A stretch of 64,000 bases of DNA from Mycogone perniciosa (Eukaryota; Ascomycota; Sordariomycetes; Hypocreales; Hypocreaceae), in contig JAOALB010000029.1 of assembly GCA_025331125.1 (NCBI GenBank), positions 79,526-143,525 of the forward strand, given 5' to 3'. The notes under the pieces were generated by a model. That model was not told the DNA's origin, did no database searches, and worked only from the letters and a program-made list of their open reading frames with translations. Every line of letters begins with the position of its first letter. Positions within the stretch are counted from its first letter, which is position 1. Made by a program: the position numbers and the translations under genes. Positions 24,380 through 35,066 of the stretch are shown piece after piece.

Positions 24380-26826
24380 TTAGACGGCAGCCCTCGAAGT
24401 GCTTGTTGTAACCGAGAGGGCAATTGGATCAGCCTGGCGTCGCGCGGCGCCGTACAGGTTAATGTAGAGTGGGAAAATGGCCCCGGCAGCATAGAAACTG
24501 ACGACAATACAGAACGAGTATTGGACAGAGTGGGATTGCAGCATAGCCAACATGATATAGGGGGAGACGATACTACCAATACCATTCCCAGCCGTAATTA
24601 GACAGGCAGCGACTTTTGTCCACCTGCCGAGGCCGCGCAATGCAATAGTCCAAGTCAGGGCGAAGATAGGTCCCTCAAAGATAATAAAGACAAATGACAC
24701 AGCCAGTGCCTCATTAGCTGAAGAAAAATCAAGGCCCATTAGGAGCGCAGTAAATGCAATGGCGCCTATGTAAGATATGAGTAGAAGGATTCGCGGCGGA
24801 ATCAGAAGGCATAGCAAAGCAAAGACAAGCCCATCCACGGCATATATAGTAGCTCCTACTAGAGCAAAGTCTGTTACCTTTAGGACTGCAGAGGTGGCGG
24901 TCATGGCAGACGCGCTAGAGAGGATATTGGGGAGAAAGATACCCAGGGCTTGCCCTGCACCGCTTAAAAAGACTGACGATAGGATAGCTATAACTAATGT
25001 TGTGAAAATGGGACGTTTCTGGGAAGGCTGTGTCCATAGCCTCTTAGCCTGCCTCTGCAGGTCCGAATCGCTTGCCTCAGGTAATGGCATATAATGGAAA
25101 AAAAGTGCTAGTAAGACAGAGAAGAGAGCGATGGATAGGTATGTCCATTGTATGGCGATTAAGCTATGATTATCGGCCACTTTCATGAAGACTTTCTGAG
25201 TAAGTAGGGAGCTCGGTACCCTAGCTAATGCCGCAATGCCTTCTCCTATAAGGAGGCGTATGTCGCTGTATTGAGGTGGTCCGCAGAGCGCTATAAAGAT
25301 GATTGAAGTTGTTCGCAAGACAGACTGACTAAATCCAAGAACAAAGTTGCAGACGATGATGCCGGAATAGGACTTCAAGGCTCCAGATGGATAGAACATA
25401 ATAGTTCCAACGCAGTATATCCCCAGGCCAGTGGCAAATGTGACTTTAAATCCATGATGGCGCAGGAGCCATAGTGTCAGGAAAGGGGAAACAAGATAGC
25501 CAAGAAAATTAGCTGACGGAATGCCCATGAGCTGGTATGGATTGCGAATTCCTACTAACGGGATGATACTGGTAAGGGAAGTAAGCAGGCTATATGAGCC
25601 TCCCCAGAGGAAGAAGATGATAAAGATAATGGCGCAGTATTTAATGGATTCTAAGCCCTGGATATCGAGCATACACTTGGGCTGTCGCATGTTGATGAAT
25701 CCAAAATACACGGCATATTCATCCTGCTGGGGAGGCCTCGGTGTTGGCCCTGGTTCCATTTCAAGATTCATGTAGGGAGTTGTGATAAAGTCCCTTATCT
25801 GAGTTATATGCTGCTCCTGGTTCTCAGTCAGGGGTGGTGTGTTTGTTGATTGTAGATCCGATGTAGTAACGGGGGGCTGCTCTTCGCTGCTTGGAGCATG
25901 ATCCGATCTCTTTGCCTTTGTCGAGGCCAACAGCCTAATCAAAGGTTTCAGTGTGGGAATGCAGGCACAGATAATGCCCACATTGACCTCAACGGCTGAC
26001 CACAGCAGAGCAAGGCTAATATTATAAGAGAGCTTTAGGCTTGAAGTAATACTGACTCCAGTAAACTCATTAAGCCTGGTGGCCGCTAATTGCACATAAT
26101 AGATGCGCACGACATCAACGACGGTAGCAAACACACCTGTTAGAAAGGTCAAGACCAAGATAGCCTTTTGTCGCCATGGTAGGTTCATGCCTGTCAGAAT
26201 AGGGATAGGCAGGACGAGGATAGCGAGGTCAGTAACGACATTGACTGGCACTGAGGCGAGGTAGATGGCCTCAAAAGAGATGCATCGGGCGTTTGGGATA
26301 GCAAGATTATACGCTGCCTGCACAGGGCGGCACTGGAAAATCGTGATAAAACTAAGTACAATGCCGCCGACATTTACCACGACAAGGGTCACATAAGAGC
26401 CGATACGCAGGAACTGTTGCGTATCACGCGCAATGCCGATGAAGAAGATAAGGATCGAGGACTTGGTAGCCATCAATGCAGGGTTATAGAGAGCGATGGC
26501 AGCGTATTCGGCCTTCAGTAAGGGGCCGTCTGGGGAGGGGATGTCGCTCTGCTGGAGGCCTAGGCCACTGGAGGTGCTGAAGTCAATCGCGAAGGATATG
26601 CCAAAGGCAAGGATCTAGTGATAGATACATCAGGCTCTATATTGGGACCTCGAGTTTGAGTCAAGCTCTCACTAACCCATGCGAGGACAATTAGGTAGTC
26701 ATCCCAGCCGTGACGCCTGACAATAAAGAAGCGGCTAACGATACGTGCGATGACCAGTAGGGTGGCGAGGATAAACATAACCGTCACGCTGACAAAGACG
26801 GTTTTACTGCGACCTTGGAAAAGCAT
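24380..26826 (-). CDS. Rhodopsin-like 7TM domain fused to MFS transporter
   Basis: Two exons (26826-26677, 26614-24380) give 794 residues; the 62-nt intron joins LAW to ILAFG. Residues about 10-280 form the fungal rhodopsin-like/PTH11-like membrane domain: RHGWDDYLIVLAW, then the YNPALMATKSSIL helix, FQCRPVQAAYN, and IPTLKPLI at the end. A polar, Pro/Ser/Thr-rich linker (about 280-370) ends in VYFGFINMRQPK. From about 373 onward there is a complete MFS transporter of about 12 helices, starting at YCAIIFIIFFLWGGSYSLL, with a central cytosolic loop near ASDSDLQRQAKRLW. The exon is continuous through the fusion, so this is not a missed gene boundary in the sequence as given. Rhodopsin-like domains in fungi are thought to sense external cues, so a sensor-transporter is possible, but that is inference. 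The frame is intact over 2.2 kb. Confidence 0.85.
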
Positions 26827-27691
26827 GACGCCGCAGCTTGTGTGTGACAGTTCCTTGGCCAGTCTGTAGGTTGAAGATTGGGGTTTCAGATGTTGGATTT
26901 AGAAGTCAAAGGTAATGAATGATTGGAGTGACGTAATTGTCAAAGACGAATTCTAGCATCGCTAGGGACTAGAAGGACACTGAAGAGTCTTATGGCGCTA
27001 TTGATATGATTAAATCCGTAGCTCCAAGATCTTGGGAGGCAAAAGTTAAAAGAACATTGCTTGAGAAAAAAGCTTGAACGCAGACTTCTCAACAAGCAGT
27101 CAGTTAATTATTAGTACTGCTCAACTCAGCCCTGTAAAAATTCTTCTGCGCTAGCAGCTAGTAGCTGTTATAGTTTGTTAGCGCGGCGCGGTATTTTTAC
27201 AGCCCAACTGGTCTGTCTCTCCGCTTGGGCTTATCGGATCCTAACAGAACTCAATCTAATATGCTATAATAGGTCGTGACGCCTCTCTAGACTGGCTTTC
27301 TCCAGATACGATTCGAGAGAGATGCGACTGAGGGCATAGCTTGATGATCTGGAGAAATATCTAGGAAGAAAGCTGTTGGAAGACATCGGCAGCGTCATTT
27401 CCCTGCGTATGAGATTCCATGGTCCTTGAGTTCTAAAGTCTTTGCGCTGCACTGCAACAACCCTAACCCTGGATTTTCTATGTACTCGTATCGGTGGAAA
27501 TGCCACATTACCTAACCCACCCAGTAGTTGGCACATATGTCACCTTGCCTGCTAGATATGACCCAACGTTATATGGAGAACACTGAATCGAATAGAATAA
27601 AAAAACTTCTACTTTCTCTGCAAAGTCAAAGAACTCGATCGATGTCACTGGATTCTAGGTCTATGAGGGCCAAGTCACTCACTAGGGGAGC
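26827..27691. other. Intergenic region between divergent genes
   Basis: About 0.9 kb between the start of the rhodopsin-MFS gene (-) and the Hsp70-like gene (+), so it likely holds both promoters. AT-rich in part. No gene was recognised. Confidence 0.55.
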
Positions 27692-29267
27692 ATGTCCAAA
27701 TTCTTCGGCGCACATGGGCCGTTAAGCCTGCTTGTCTCTGGGCTTCTTGTTATCCTGGTTTTGCTAACCCCCTCGGCGCTTTGCAAACAACCCGAATTGG
27801 TGGATAGTAGAGTCGCAGTTGGCTTCGACTTGGGTCAATCATACGGGTGAGATGCCTCGCTTTACTTTTCTCCATCTTTGATCGCATGTCTAGTGATTAC
27901 TGACCGATGTCGTTTTGGTTCTAGAACGTCCGTCGCTCGCTTTAAAAATGGCACGACAATCAACTTGGCCAAGGTCAGGGGAAGTCCTCAGTACGTAGCA
28001 CTCATGGAGCGGCTAATCCAGAAGCCCAAGACTCCGTCCTGGCTTGGCCATCGCGGCGGTATAGGCCACTGGCTGAGCAAATGGAGGGCATTGAAGCGAA
28101 GCGTAGGCCTTCCCGCGACTCGGGAGAGCAGCATTCTGGCCGAACTAGTCTCTGTGTTGAAGTCTGAATCAGAAATTGCCCTGCAAACTGGAATCGAAAC
28201 TGTCGCTGTTACGACACCGTGGATGGCTGTCTGGGATAACCAGATACCGGTCGATAGCGTAGTCAATGGCGCCCTGGTTCTTGCAGGACTCGGGCCGTTT
28301 GACTGGATGGCTAACGAGCCTATCTATCTCGGCGAGACCAACACCGTGCTGGCTGCAAATGAACACCAAATATGCAAGAAACTCTGGTGTGGTGAAGATC
28401 TAGACGGGGACAACTTGGACGAGAACGACCGGAATGCATTTGCATATTTTATCAGGTTAGCCACATTGCTCATATCGGTCTTTTGACATTCTTTATTCCT
28501 AGGACTGACAAACGCCCGTTGTTTGCACAGCCTCACCAACCGATCATTGCACAAGTCGTTTCAATTCGCCAACTGCTTCTATTACGACTCGCCTGACAAT
28601 AATCTCGCCTACATAGACGCTGACTACGGCCTCGATCAAGTGGACCAGGCGACTACGCAGACAGATTTCTGGACTTCACTACAAGAGCGCCTTCTCTACT
28701 ACGTTGCCGAGCATACCAAACGCCAGAATGGATACCAATCTCATCTCCCTTTGCTGGTTCTCGTGGCGGGAGAAGCAGCTGACACGCCCGAGTTCCTGAC
28801 TACCATAAAGGACACTGTCAAGCGCATCCCTGACATTCGTGCTAATATCAATCACAGATCAACAGTATGAGGGCTCATTTGCAAATGCATACAATGATAG
28901 AATTCGACACTCTTGCTCATCCCAAGTTAGGTGGGAAAAGCTGCTGCTTAAATACATGAAATTGCTAACCATCCAGGTTCTCACCATCCAGGTTCTCACA
29001 GGCTTGCTAGGAATAAAGGAATGTGCCGTGATGTGGAGTTATTCGTTACTGAGGTTGACAGCTAAATACACCCCTACAGGAACGGGTCGAGAAAACACCG
29101 AGAAACCCAGCGCTGAGCTCATAGCCTCGGATGACCCTATTTTTGCGGCCGCCAAAGGGGCAGCTTTTTGGTTACACACTAGGATGGATCGGTCATATTG
29201 CGGCTACTACCTTAAAGGCTCCAATGAGGAACTGGGTGTTACAAAGGACGATCGTGTAGAATTGTGA
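27692..29267 (+). CDS. Secretory Hsp70/actin-like ATPase
   Basis: Exons 27692-27846, 27925-28455 and one starting at 28531 are clear. The start ATG opens a signal sequence or N-terminal anchor (LLVSGLLVILVLLTPSALC). It is followed at once by the phosphate-1 motif of the Hsp70/actin ATPase fold, VAVGFDLGQSYGTSVARFKNG. Later pieces are ETVAVTTPWMAV, LGETNTVLAANEH and LPLLVLVAGEAAD. The C-terminal part ASDDPIFAAAKGAAFWLHTRMD matches the phosphate-2/adenosine region that ends these proteins in fungi. The join between about 28840 and 29085 is uncertain: two frames overlap there, and a further intron with a weak donor is likely. The end at 29267 is the stop of the last conserved frame. Canonical ER Hsp70 features (substrate-binding domain, HDEL) are absent, so this belongs to the divergent Hsp70-like proteins of ascomycetes, whose role is unknown. 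Confidence 0.7.
28975..29000 (+). repeat. Tandem 15-bp repeat in Hsp70-like gene
   Basis: The unit CATCCAGGTTCTCAC occurs twice in direct tandem. It lies in the stretch of the Hsp70-like gene whose splicing is unclear, so it may be intronic. Confidence 0.6.
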
Positions 29268-30321
29268 AAGGCCCGACTTATAATAGCTCAAGGGTGGATG
29301 GGGAGTGACGGTGTTGGCAAGAGCATCTACAAAGAATCGATATTTCAAACCGCAAGTGACGACTCGCTTGGGTTTACGTTGGCCCAATACTGCTAGTCGT
29401 GGTGAAGTGCAATAGGTCCTGCGACAGGGCGTCATTGACCGATGAGAAAATAAGCGGCGCATCAGCATACATTGAGGCAGCCGATGCCTCTAGATGCTCC
29501 AATGTGGCTCCCTCTATTGACTTCCATGATGTGTAGCTGGGGCAGGAAATTAGCTAGCTATGTGGGAACAAGTTGCTATATAAACACACAATATCTGATG
29601 ACGAGGACGGATTGGTGGAATGAAATTAGTTTTGATCATGGCTGACCCGGCTATTCTTCTCCATGAAAACGGGGTCTTGATCCTTGTCATATAGGAATGT
29701 AACGGTTATGCTTAGACCGCTTCATAAAATCAAGAAGAAGGGCTCAAAGCAAAGTACTATACTGGTTGGAGCTTGTATTTACTAATTGATGATCAAGTAA
29801 TCCGTAATTACGATGCTTCAACACTCAACTTAAAAGCCTACGCCGATGTCTATAGTGATCTGTTTTCCTTCCGTTCTCGCAAACTCTTCTCGGCGATTAT
29901 AGTCGTCAATTCTGATTGCTATTCACACTAAAACCTCTCTTTCGGCCTCGGAAATTCACCAGTGTATCTATGGGATTAGAATTGCCTCTAAAGGTAAAGT
30001 ATCCTCAAACACAGTTAAGTCTAAACGTTAAACATCCGCCATCGAGGTCGTGGTATATGCCGGCAACGATTCCTGAGTAAGGGGCAAAACCTACGCTCAA
30101 CTATTAGTATTGAAGAGATTTGAGACCAGAGAAATCAAGAGGCTAAAACAATAATACGAGAACTATTAGCCAGAGTGGTTCTGGGTGGGAGAAGAGTAAA
30201 CAGAAAAAAACAATCCTAAAGTTATCTGCCAGGATAAAGCGGTATAGCTTGATAGCAGTAGGGGCTAATTCAGGATACGATAGGATAGCCGGGCTTAGAA
30301 AAATACTATCTCTACCGAATA

Positions 30322-30376
30322 TATACGCTATGTCGGACCGACTATACGCTATATCGGACCGACTATATGTCGGATA
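30322..30376. repeat. 21-bp tandem repeat with GTCGGACCGAC palindrome
   Basis: Two near-identical 21-bp units (ATACGCTATGTCGGACCGACT and one with ATATCGG) stand head to tail and are followed by a partial third copy. The core GTCGGACCGAC is a perfect inverted repeat. It lies about 320 bp upstream of the small secreted protein gene. It could bind a dimeric zinc-cluster regulator (CGG-N-CCG layout), but that is inference. Confidence 0.7.
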
Positions 30377-30596
30377 TTCTCTATTATATACAAAGTAAGC
30401 TGACACCAGCAGACCTTCTTACTCACTAACCCTATTGCAGGAACTATAAGTCTTAGCAATACTGGTAGTGTCCTCTTTGCCTTTGTTTCACGATGGGCTT
30501 GCCCTTTTGGTGGTCAACTATCGCGGAGTGGACGTACGGTAATACTTGATTCCTATAGTTACCCCTTTTCTGTATTTATATAGAGTACACGTAAAC

Positions 30597-30606
30597 TATA
30601 TAAACC
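30597..30606 (+). promoter_or_regulatory. Possible TATA box of the secreted protein gene
   Basis: CTATATAAAC lies 93 bp before the ATG at 30699, and another TATA-like stretch lies about 20 bp upstream. Position and sequence fit a TATA element in a fungal promoter, but there is no transcript evidence. Confidence 0.35.
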
Positions 30607-30698
30607 TTTACCGCTACTCAATCACAAGCCTTCATGTCCTCAAACTGTCTCAATACTTTCAGCAAAGACATAAACACTATAACCTTTGTCTTATCAAT

Positions 30699-31223
30699 AT
30701 GCTCTACCGTTCTCTCATTCTAGGCCTTGTGGCAGTTCCAGCTACTCTTGCAGCAGACTGCTTTGGTAGCCCAAATGCTGGCTTTACTCTCGCAGAATAC
30801 CAGGAGGTAGCGGACCAAGTTTGCAACGTCGGCCCAAATGCCCAAATACAGTTCGGCACTACTGGGTTCCCTGACAATTACAGAAGAATAGTTGAAGCCA
30901 GTTACAAAGGAACGGCCAAGATTCACTGCAGGGTAAGCATTACCAGGCGCGTTATATATCTGAAGAATAACAGCCCCTTTTGGCTTTTTTTTTCTTTTCT
31001 CTCCTTGCTCTGGCTACGACTTTTGTTCTATCACGAGTCCTCTGGGATTTGGTTTTCTGTTATCCCTTTACCTCTGTGTATTCCTAACTAATCTGTGGCA
31101 TAGGATGCTTTCGCAAATATTCTATCCCAGTGCGTGCAGGGCTCTGGAAAGAACGGGGGATCGTGGACGTGGGTTAAAGACGCAGTGAATGAGTATTATT
31201 TTATTCAGTCGTACTATAGTTAG
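30699..31223 (+). CDS. Small secreted protein of unknown function
   Basis: Two exons (30699-30932, 31104-31223) give 117 residues. The N-terminus MLYRSLILGLVAVPATLA is a clear signal peptide, probably cut before ADCFG. The mature part of about 99 residues holds four cysteines (DCFG, VCNVG, HCRD, QCVQ), enough for two disulfides, and several aromatic residues near the end (GSWTWVKDAV, YYFIQSYY). The 171-nt intron has a good GTAAGC donor and keeps frame. The gene sits alone in AT-rich accessory DNA, a common setting for secreted effector candidates. I do not recognise a family and claim no toxin or effector activity. Confidence 0.75.
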
Positions 31224-32997
31224 GAGGATATTCCTAGCTATTCGGGTAATAGTTGTGTATGTATGTGTGTCAGGGGTATTCCATCTTGGATTCGCTAAAG
31301 ATATAATTCCGCTGATTGTTTCCCGTCTTTCAGTGTTTGAAAATTTCCTCCGTGCTCTGTACTGTTTTTCACATACTTGTAGCTTTTCAGCTCTATCAAG
31401 GCTTTCAATTACTACCTGATAAAAGTATCTACGAAGTATCTATTCCGTTTGGTATGTAATTGGAATGCTTATAGTAGTAGTAGTACTATTACTGCTACTA
31501 ATACTACTATTCGTACTTCGTACTTCGTACAAAGTAGAGGACTCCGATGAGGCCGTAATTCCTAACGGCTTAAATTATTACAGGCGGCCTGAAGCTTTCA
31601 CAAAAGATACGTAGGCTATACTTGATATAGTAGGGATCTGCAGCAGAAATCTGAGAAGTGGCTGTCCACCCTTGTACTCCGTACATAAGCAACGTATCGA
31701 ACAATACTCCGTAGTGATGATAACAATAATAACTACAAAGTATAGCTGCCAATATTTATTTATTGCAAGGCAATTTTGCTTAGAGCTCCTGTAGGCTCTT
31801 GACTTGATATTCAAAGACCGAGCTATTTTTTAATGCCAAGCAGTATTTTTCGAGCTCTGCCAGTCCTGCCTACTCACTGATCATCAGAATAGTTAAGTGA
31901 CTTGTAAGTAGAGATGGTACACGGTAATTATACCCGCTAGTTCTGGTGGTAGCAGATAATAGTGTGCTATCCTCTCTTGTCTCTTGTCCACCTGAAATAG
32001 TAATTTGAGGCGTTAGGGATTAGAGCCTTATTATTATGAATGGCGCTTTATCATTTCAATTACAAAGTAACGAGTACTCGTACGAGTAGTAACTACTTCG
32101 TCTGAGAAAGCAATTTACACATCCCATTTCCACAATGGCTGTCTGGCGGCTTGCTTTCTTCAGCTCCAACGCCAAACCAACCCCTTCTTCTTGTTCGCAA
32201 ACCAACCATCATATGGATTCCCAAGCCTCGGTTCCCCGCAAAACGCCAAAGATGGGCCAGGGCCATGCATCCCGGTCCTTTAATCCAGGTTTTTCTGGCC
32301 ATCCAGGTTTCTGGCCATCCACAATCGTCCTGGCAGCGCCCAAAACACTTGGCGTAGCGGCTAGCCAGCGCCCGTCTCCAGGCCATGCAGCCCCCGCTAA
32401 ACCACCATTGGCATGTCCGATTCAGGTCACTGCACACTTGGGGGGGCGCTATAACACTAGTACATACAGACGCGAGAATCCGGACACACCCACTCGCTTG
32501 TGACTTCATCATACAGCTTGTCGCTTTGTTTTCCCCTCTCCATTACTTCGTACTTTGTGCTGCTACTCTTACTTCGTAGGTCTGTCCCCTCACACTCGCT
32601 CGCTTCCTTCGGGGCGGTCCTTGCCGCTGTCTCTTCTCATGATTTCTCTGGCTTGTCCATTTTGCCTGGCGAGCGCCATTGCGCACAGCAGCTCGTGAAC
32701 CGCATCGCACCGCACCGCATCGCACACGCGACCTCCAGTGCCTTGCTGTGATCGCCAGGTTGCACGCGAACCAGTCTCGAGTCGCCCAAGAGAAAAGGCG
32801 GTGGGACTCAGCATATCTAGTCGTCGAAGGAATAGAATAACTGGTCGCTAATTGCAAAATATACTCACTCAAGTCGGCCAGCTGCCCGCCAGTCGTGGCA
32901 TTTGCGATTCACAGCTGCAAGCACTCATCCGTTCTTTCAAAACCTCCGAGCACACACACACACGCCCCAAAAAACAATTCCTCCAAAACACGCACAA
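31224..32997. other. Gene-free region rich in palindrome motifs
   Basis: About 1.8 kb. From 31430 to 31720 it holds a dense group of TACTTCGTAC, TACTCCGTAC and TAGTAGTA motifs, with another TACTCGTACGAGTA palindrome near 32071-32088. A short duplicated GGCCATCCAGGTTT-type unit lies near 32287-32318. From 32500 on, the DNA looks like the promoter and leader of the following transporter gene, including a CA run near 32951-32963. No gene was found. Confidence 0.55.
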
Positions 32998-34738
32998 ATG
33001 GCAAAGGAAGAAATAGAAGCAATCGAGCTCGCCGTCATGTCCTCTCCGACCACCACTGTTACCACCGTAGCCGCAGCCGCCGCAGACGAAGAAAAGTCCC
33101 CTCTCAGCCATTTTCGCAGCATGAGCAACTCGTCCAGCAGCAGCACCAGCGCCCTGCTTTTCTGGCGCAGCAAGAAGGACGAGTCGTCTCGCGACTTTGG
33201 CCTCCAGGAGCGCAGCACTGATGACAATGGTGGAGGGGAGGGCGATGCTGAGCAGAGTCCCAGCATTGAGGCTGGCAGCACGTCCGAGTATCGCACCTAC
33301 AAGCGCCGCTGGTTCGGCCTCGTCCAGCTCACGCTGATGAACATTGTGGTGTCCTGGGGTGTAAGTCAATCTCGAATGGAGATGCGATGAGGAGAAAAAT
33401 GGTATCCTGTAGTTCGTTCGTACGTATCGGAGTGCTGACCTCTTCTCTGCAGTGGCTCACCTACGCCCCTGTCGCAGACTTCGCAGCCGAATACTACGAC
33501 GTCGACGCCTCGGCGATAAACTGGCTCAGCGTGGCCTTCTTCTTCGCCTTCGTCCTCATCTTCCCTCTCTGCATCATCATCCTCCACCGCGGCCTCAAAC
33601 CCGCCTTCATCTGCGCCGCTGTGCTGCTCCTCGTGGGCAACTGGATCCGCTACGCAGGCTCTACGAAGCGCGAGGGCGGCATCTACGCCTGCGCCATGGT
33701 TGGCGAAATCCTCATTGGCTTTGCCCAGCCCTTTGTCCTCGCCGCGCCGACTAGGTACTCGGACATGTGGTTCACGGACCGAGGACGGGTGGCTGCTACG
33801 GCGTTGGCGAGTCTGGCGAATCCCTTTGGTGCGGCGTTGGGACAGTTGATCAATCCTCTTTGGGCCAGTGAGGCAGGCGATGTCTCCCGAATGGTTGTCT
33901 ACGTCGCCATCATCGTACGTATCCCTCCACCCCCGAGTGGCAGCTTCAGCTAACTAAAAGATAGACCTCCGTATGCTGCATCCCTGCCTTCTTCATCCCC
34001 TCTCAACCCCCCACCCCCGTTGGGCCCTCCTCCGAAACCCCCAAGATGGACCTCATCCCGTCCATCCGCTCCGCCATCCGCTCTCCCGAGCTCTGGCTCA
34101 TCTTCACCACCTTCTCCGTCTTCGTCGGGCTCTTCAACGCCATCTCCACCCTACTTAACCAGATGCTCGTACCCTACGGCTTCTCCAACGATGAGGCCGG
34201 CATCGGCGGCGCCGTCCTCATCGTCGTCGGTCTCGTCTTCGCAGCCATCACCTCCCCGATCATCGACCGCACTAAAAAGTTCCTACTCGCCGTCAAGATC
34301 TTCACGCCACTCATCGCGCTGTGTTACTTCATCTTCATATGGATGCCCGAAACGCGCAACGTCGCAGGCCCATACGTGGTTCTCGCCGTCCTCGGTTCCG
34401 GATCCTTCGCCCTCGTACCCATAGCTCTTGAATTCCTCGCCGACCTGAGCCATCCCATCAGTCCTGAACTCACCTCCACAACCGCTTGGGCAGGCGGACA
34501 GCTCGTTGGTGCTATTTTTGTCATCATTGGGGATGCCCTGGCGGCTGGTCCAGAGGCCAATCCGCCGCGACACATGAAGAACTTTCTCATCTTCCAAGGC
34601 GTCCTGGGCGTAGTGGCAACGCCAATGGTCATAGTCCTGGGTTGGTTCGGACGTCGGGATAAAGTGCTCTTGAGAAGATTGCAACAGCCACAGCAGGAGC
34701 CGAGCGCTGAAGAGGCTGACGAAAGAACTGCGGCTTAA
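32998..34738 (+). CDS. MFS transporter, SLC49/FLVCR-like
   Basis: Three exons (32998-33360, 33453-33914, 33965-34738) give 532 residues. A long hydrophilic N-terminus (about 105 residues, Ser and acidic rich) precedes twelve predicted helices. The family is recognisable from RWFGLVQLTLMNIVVSWGWL, WLTYAPVADFAAEYYDVD and INWLSVAFFFAFVL in the first helices, TRYSDMWFTDRGRVAATAL after helix 5, and TAWAGGQLVGAIFVIIGDAL late in the second half. This fits the SLC49 group (FLVCR1/2, MFSD7, DIRC2), which in animals moves choline, heme-related or pyridoxine substrates; the fungal substrate is not known. Introns of 92 and 50 nt join in frame with consensus GTAAGT and GTACGT donors. The gene looks intact. 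Confidence 0.88.
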
Positions 34739-35066
34739 AACGCAGGCCATGAATGAATAATGAAAATAGAAATGCCATGCCATTTTCTTTTACAATGTAA
34801 TTTAATTGAACGACAGGGGAGGAAATCATTGACGCTTTTTGCCGGTTTAGTAAGGTCAACGTAGAGAGGATACATGGTCCTTCGGTTATTAGGGATTACC
34901 TCTGTGACTGTCCGTCTTTAGCTATTTCGTTTCGAATTTTATACCCCGATTCGCTTTTTTCGCTGCATTCCAACTCCGGTCTTTCATTAATCCATGATAT
35001 ATTACTCCGTATATGCATGCAAATCTTGAACTGGCTAGAGTAAATCGCTCTTCCTTTTGCAAGAGC
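34739..35066. other. Spacer between convergent genes
   Basis: About 0.33 kb between the stops of the transporter (+) and ERG27 (-). AT-rich, likely two 3' UTRs. Nothing else was seen. Confidence 0.6.

Larger units (their letters stand above)
29268..30698. other. AT-rich gene-free region with 21-bp repeats
   Basis: About 1.4 kb of AT-rich DNA. No intact gene was seen. It contains the tandem palindromic repeat at 30322-30376 (listed separately) and the promoter region of the small secreted protein gene. Confidence 0.55.

Noticed and set aside
24777..25094. Plus-strand frame opposite the rhodopsin-MFS gene
   Set aside because: Antisense to a clear transmembrane coding exon with no motif of its own.
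19309..29267. A secondary-metabolite cluster formed by the permease, MFS fusion and lyase
   Set aside because: No backbone enzyme (PKS, NRPS, terpene cyclase), P450 or cluster regulator is present, so grouping them would be speculation.
30699..31223. Killer-toxin or Hce2-type effector label for the small secreted protein
   Set aside because: The cysteine number and spacing do not match the families I know, so only a descriptive label is given.
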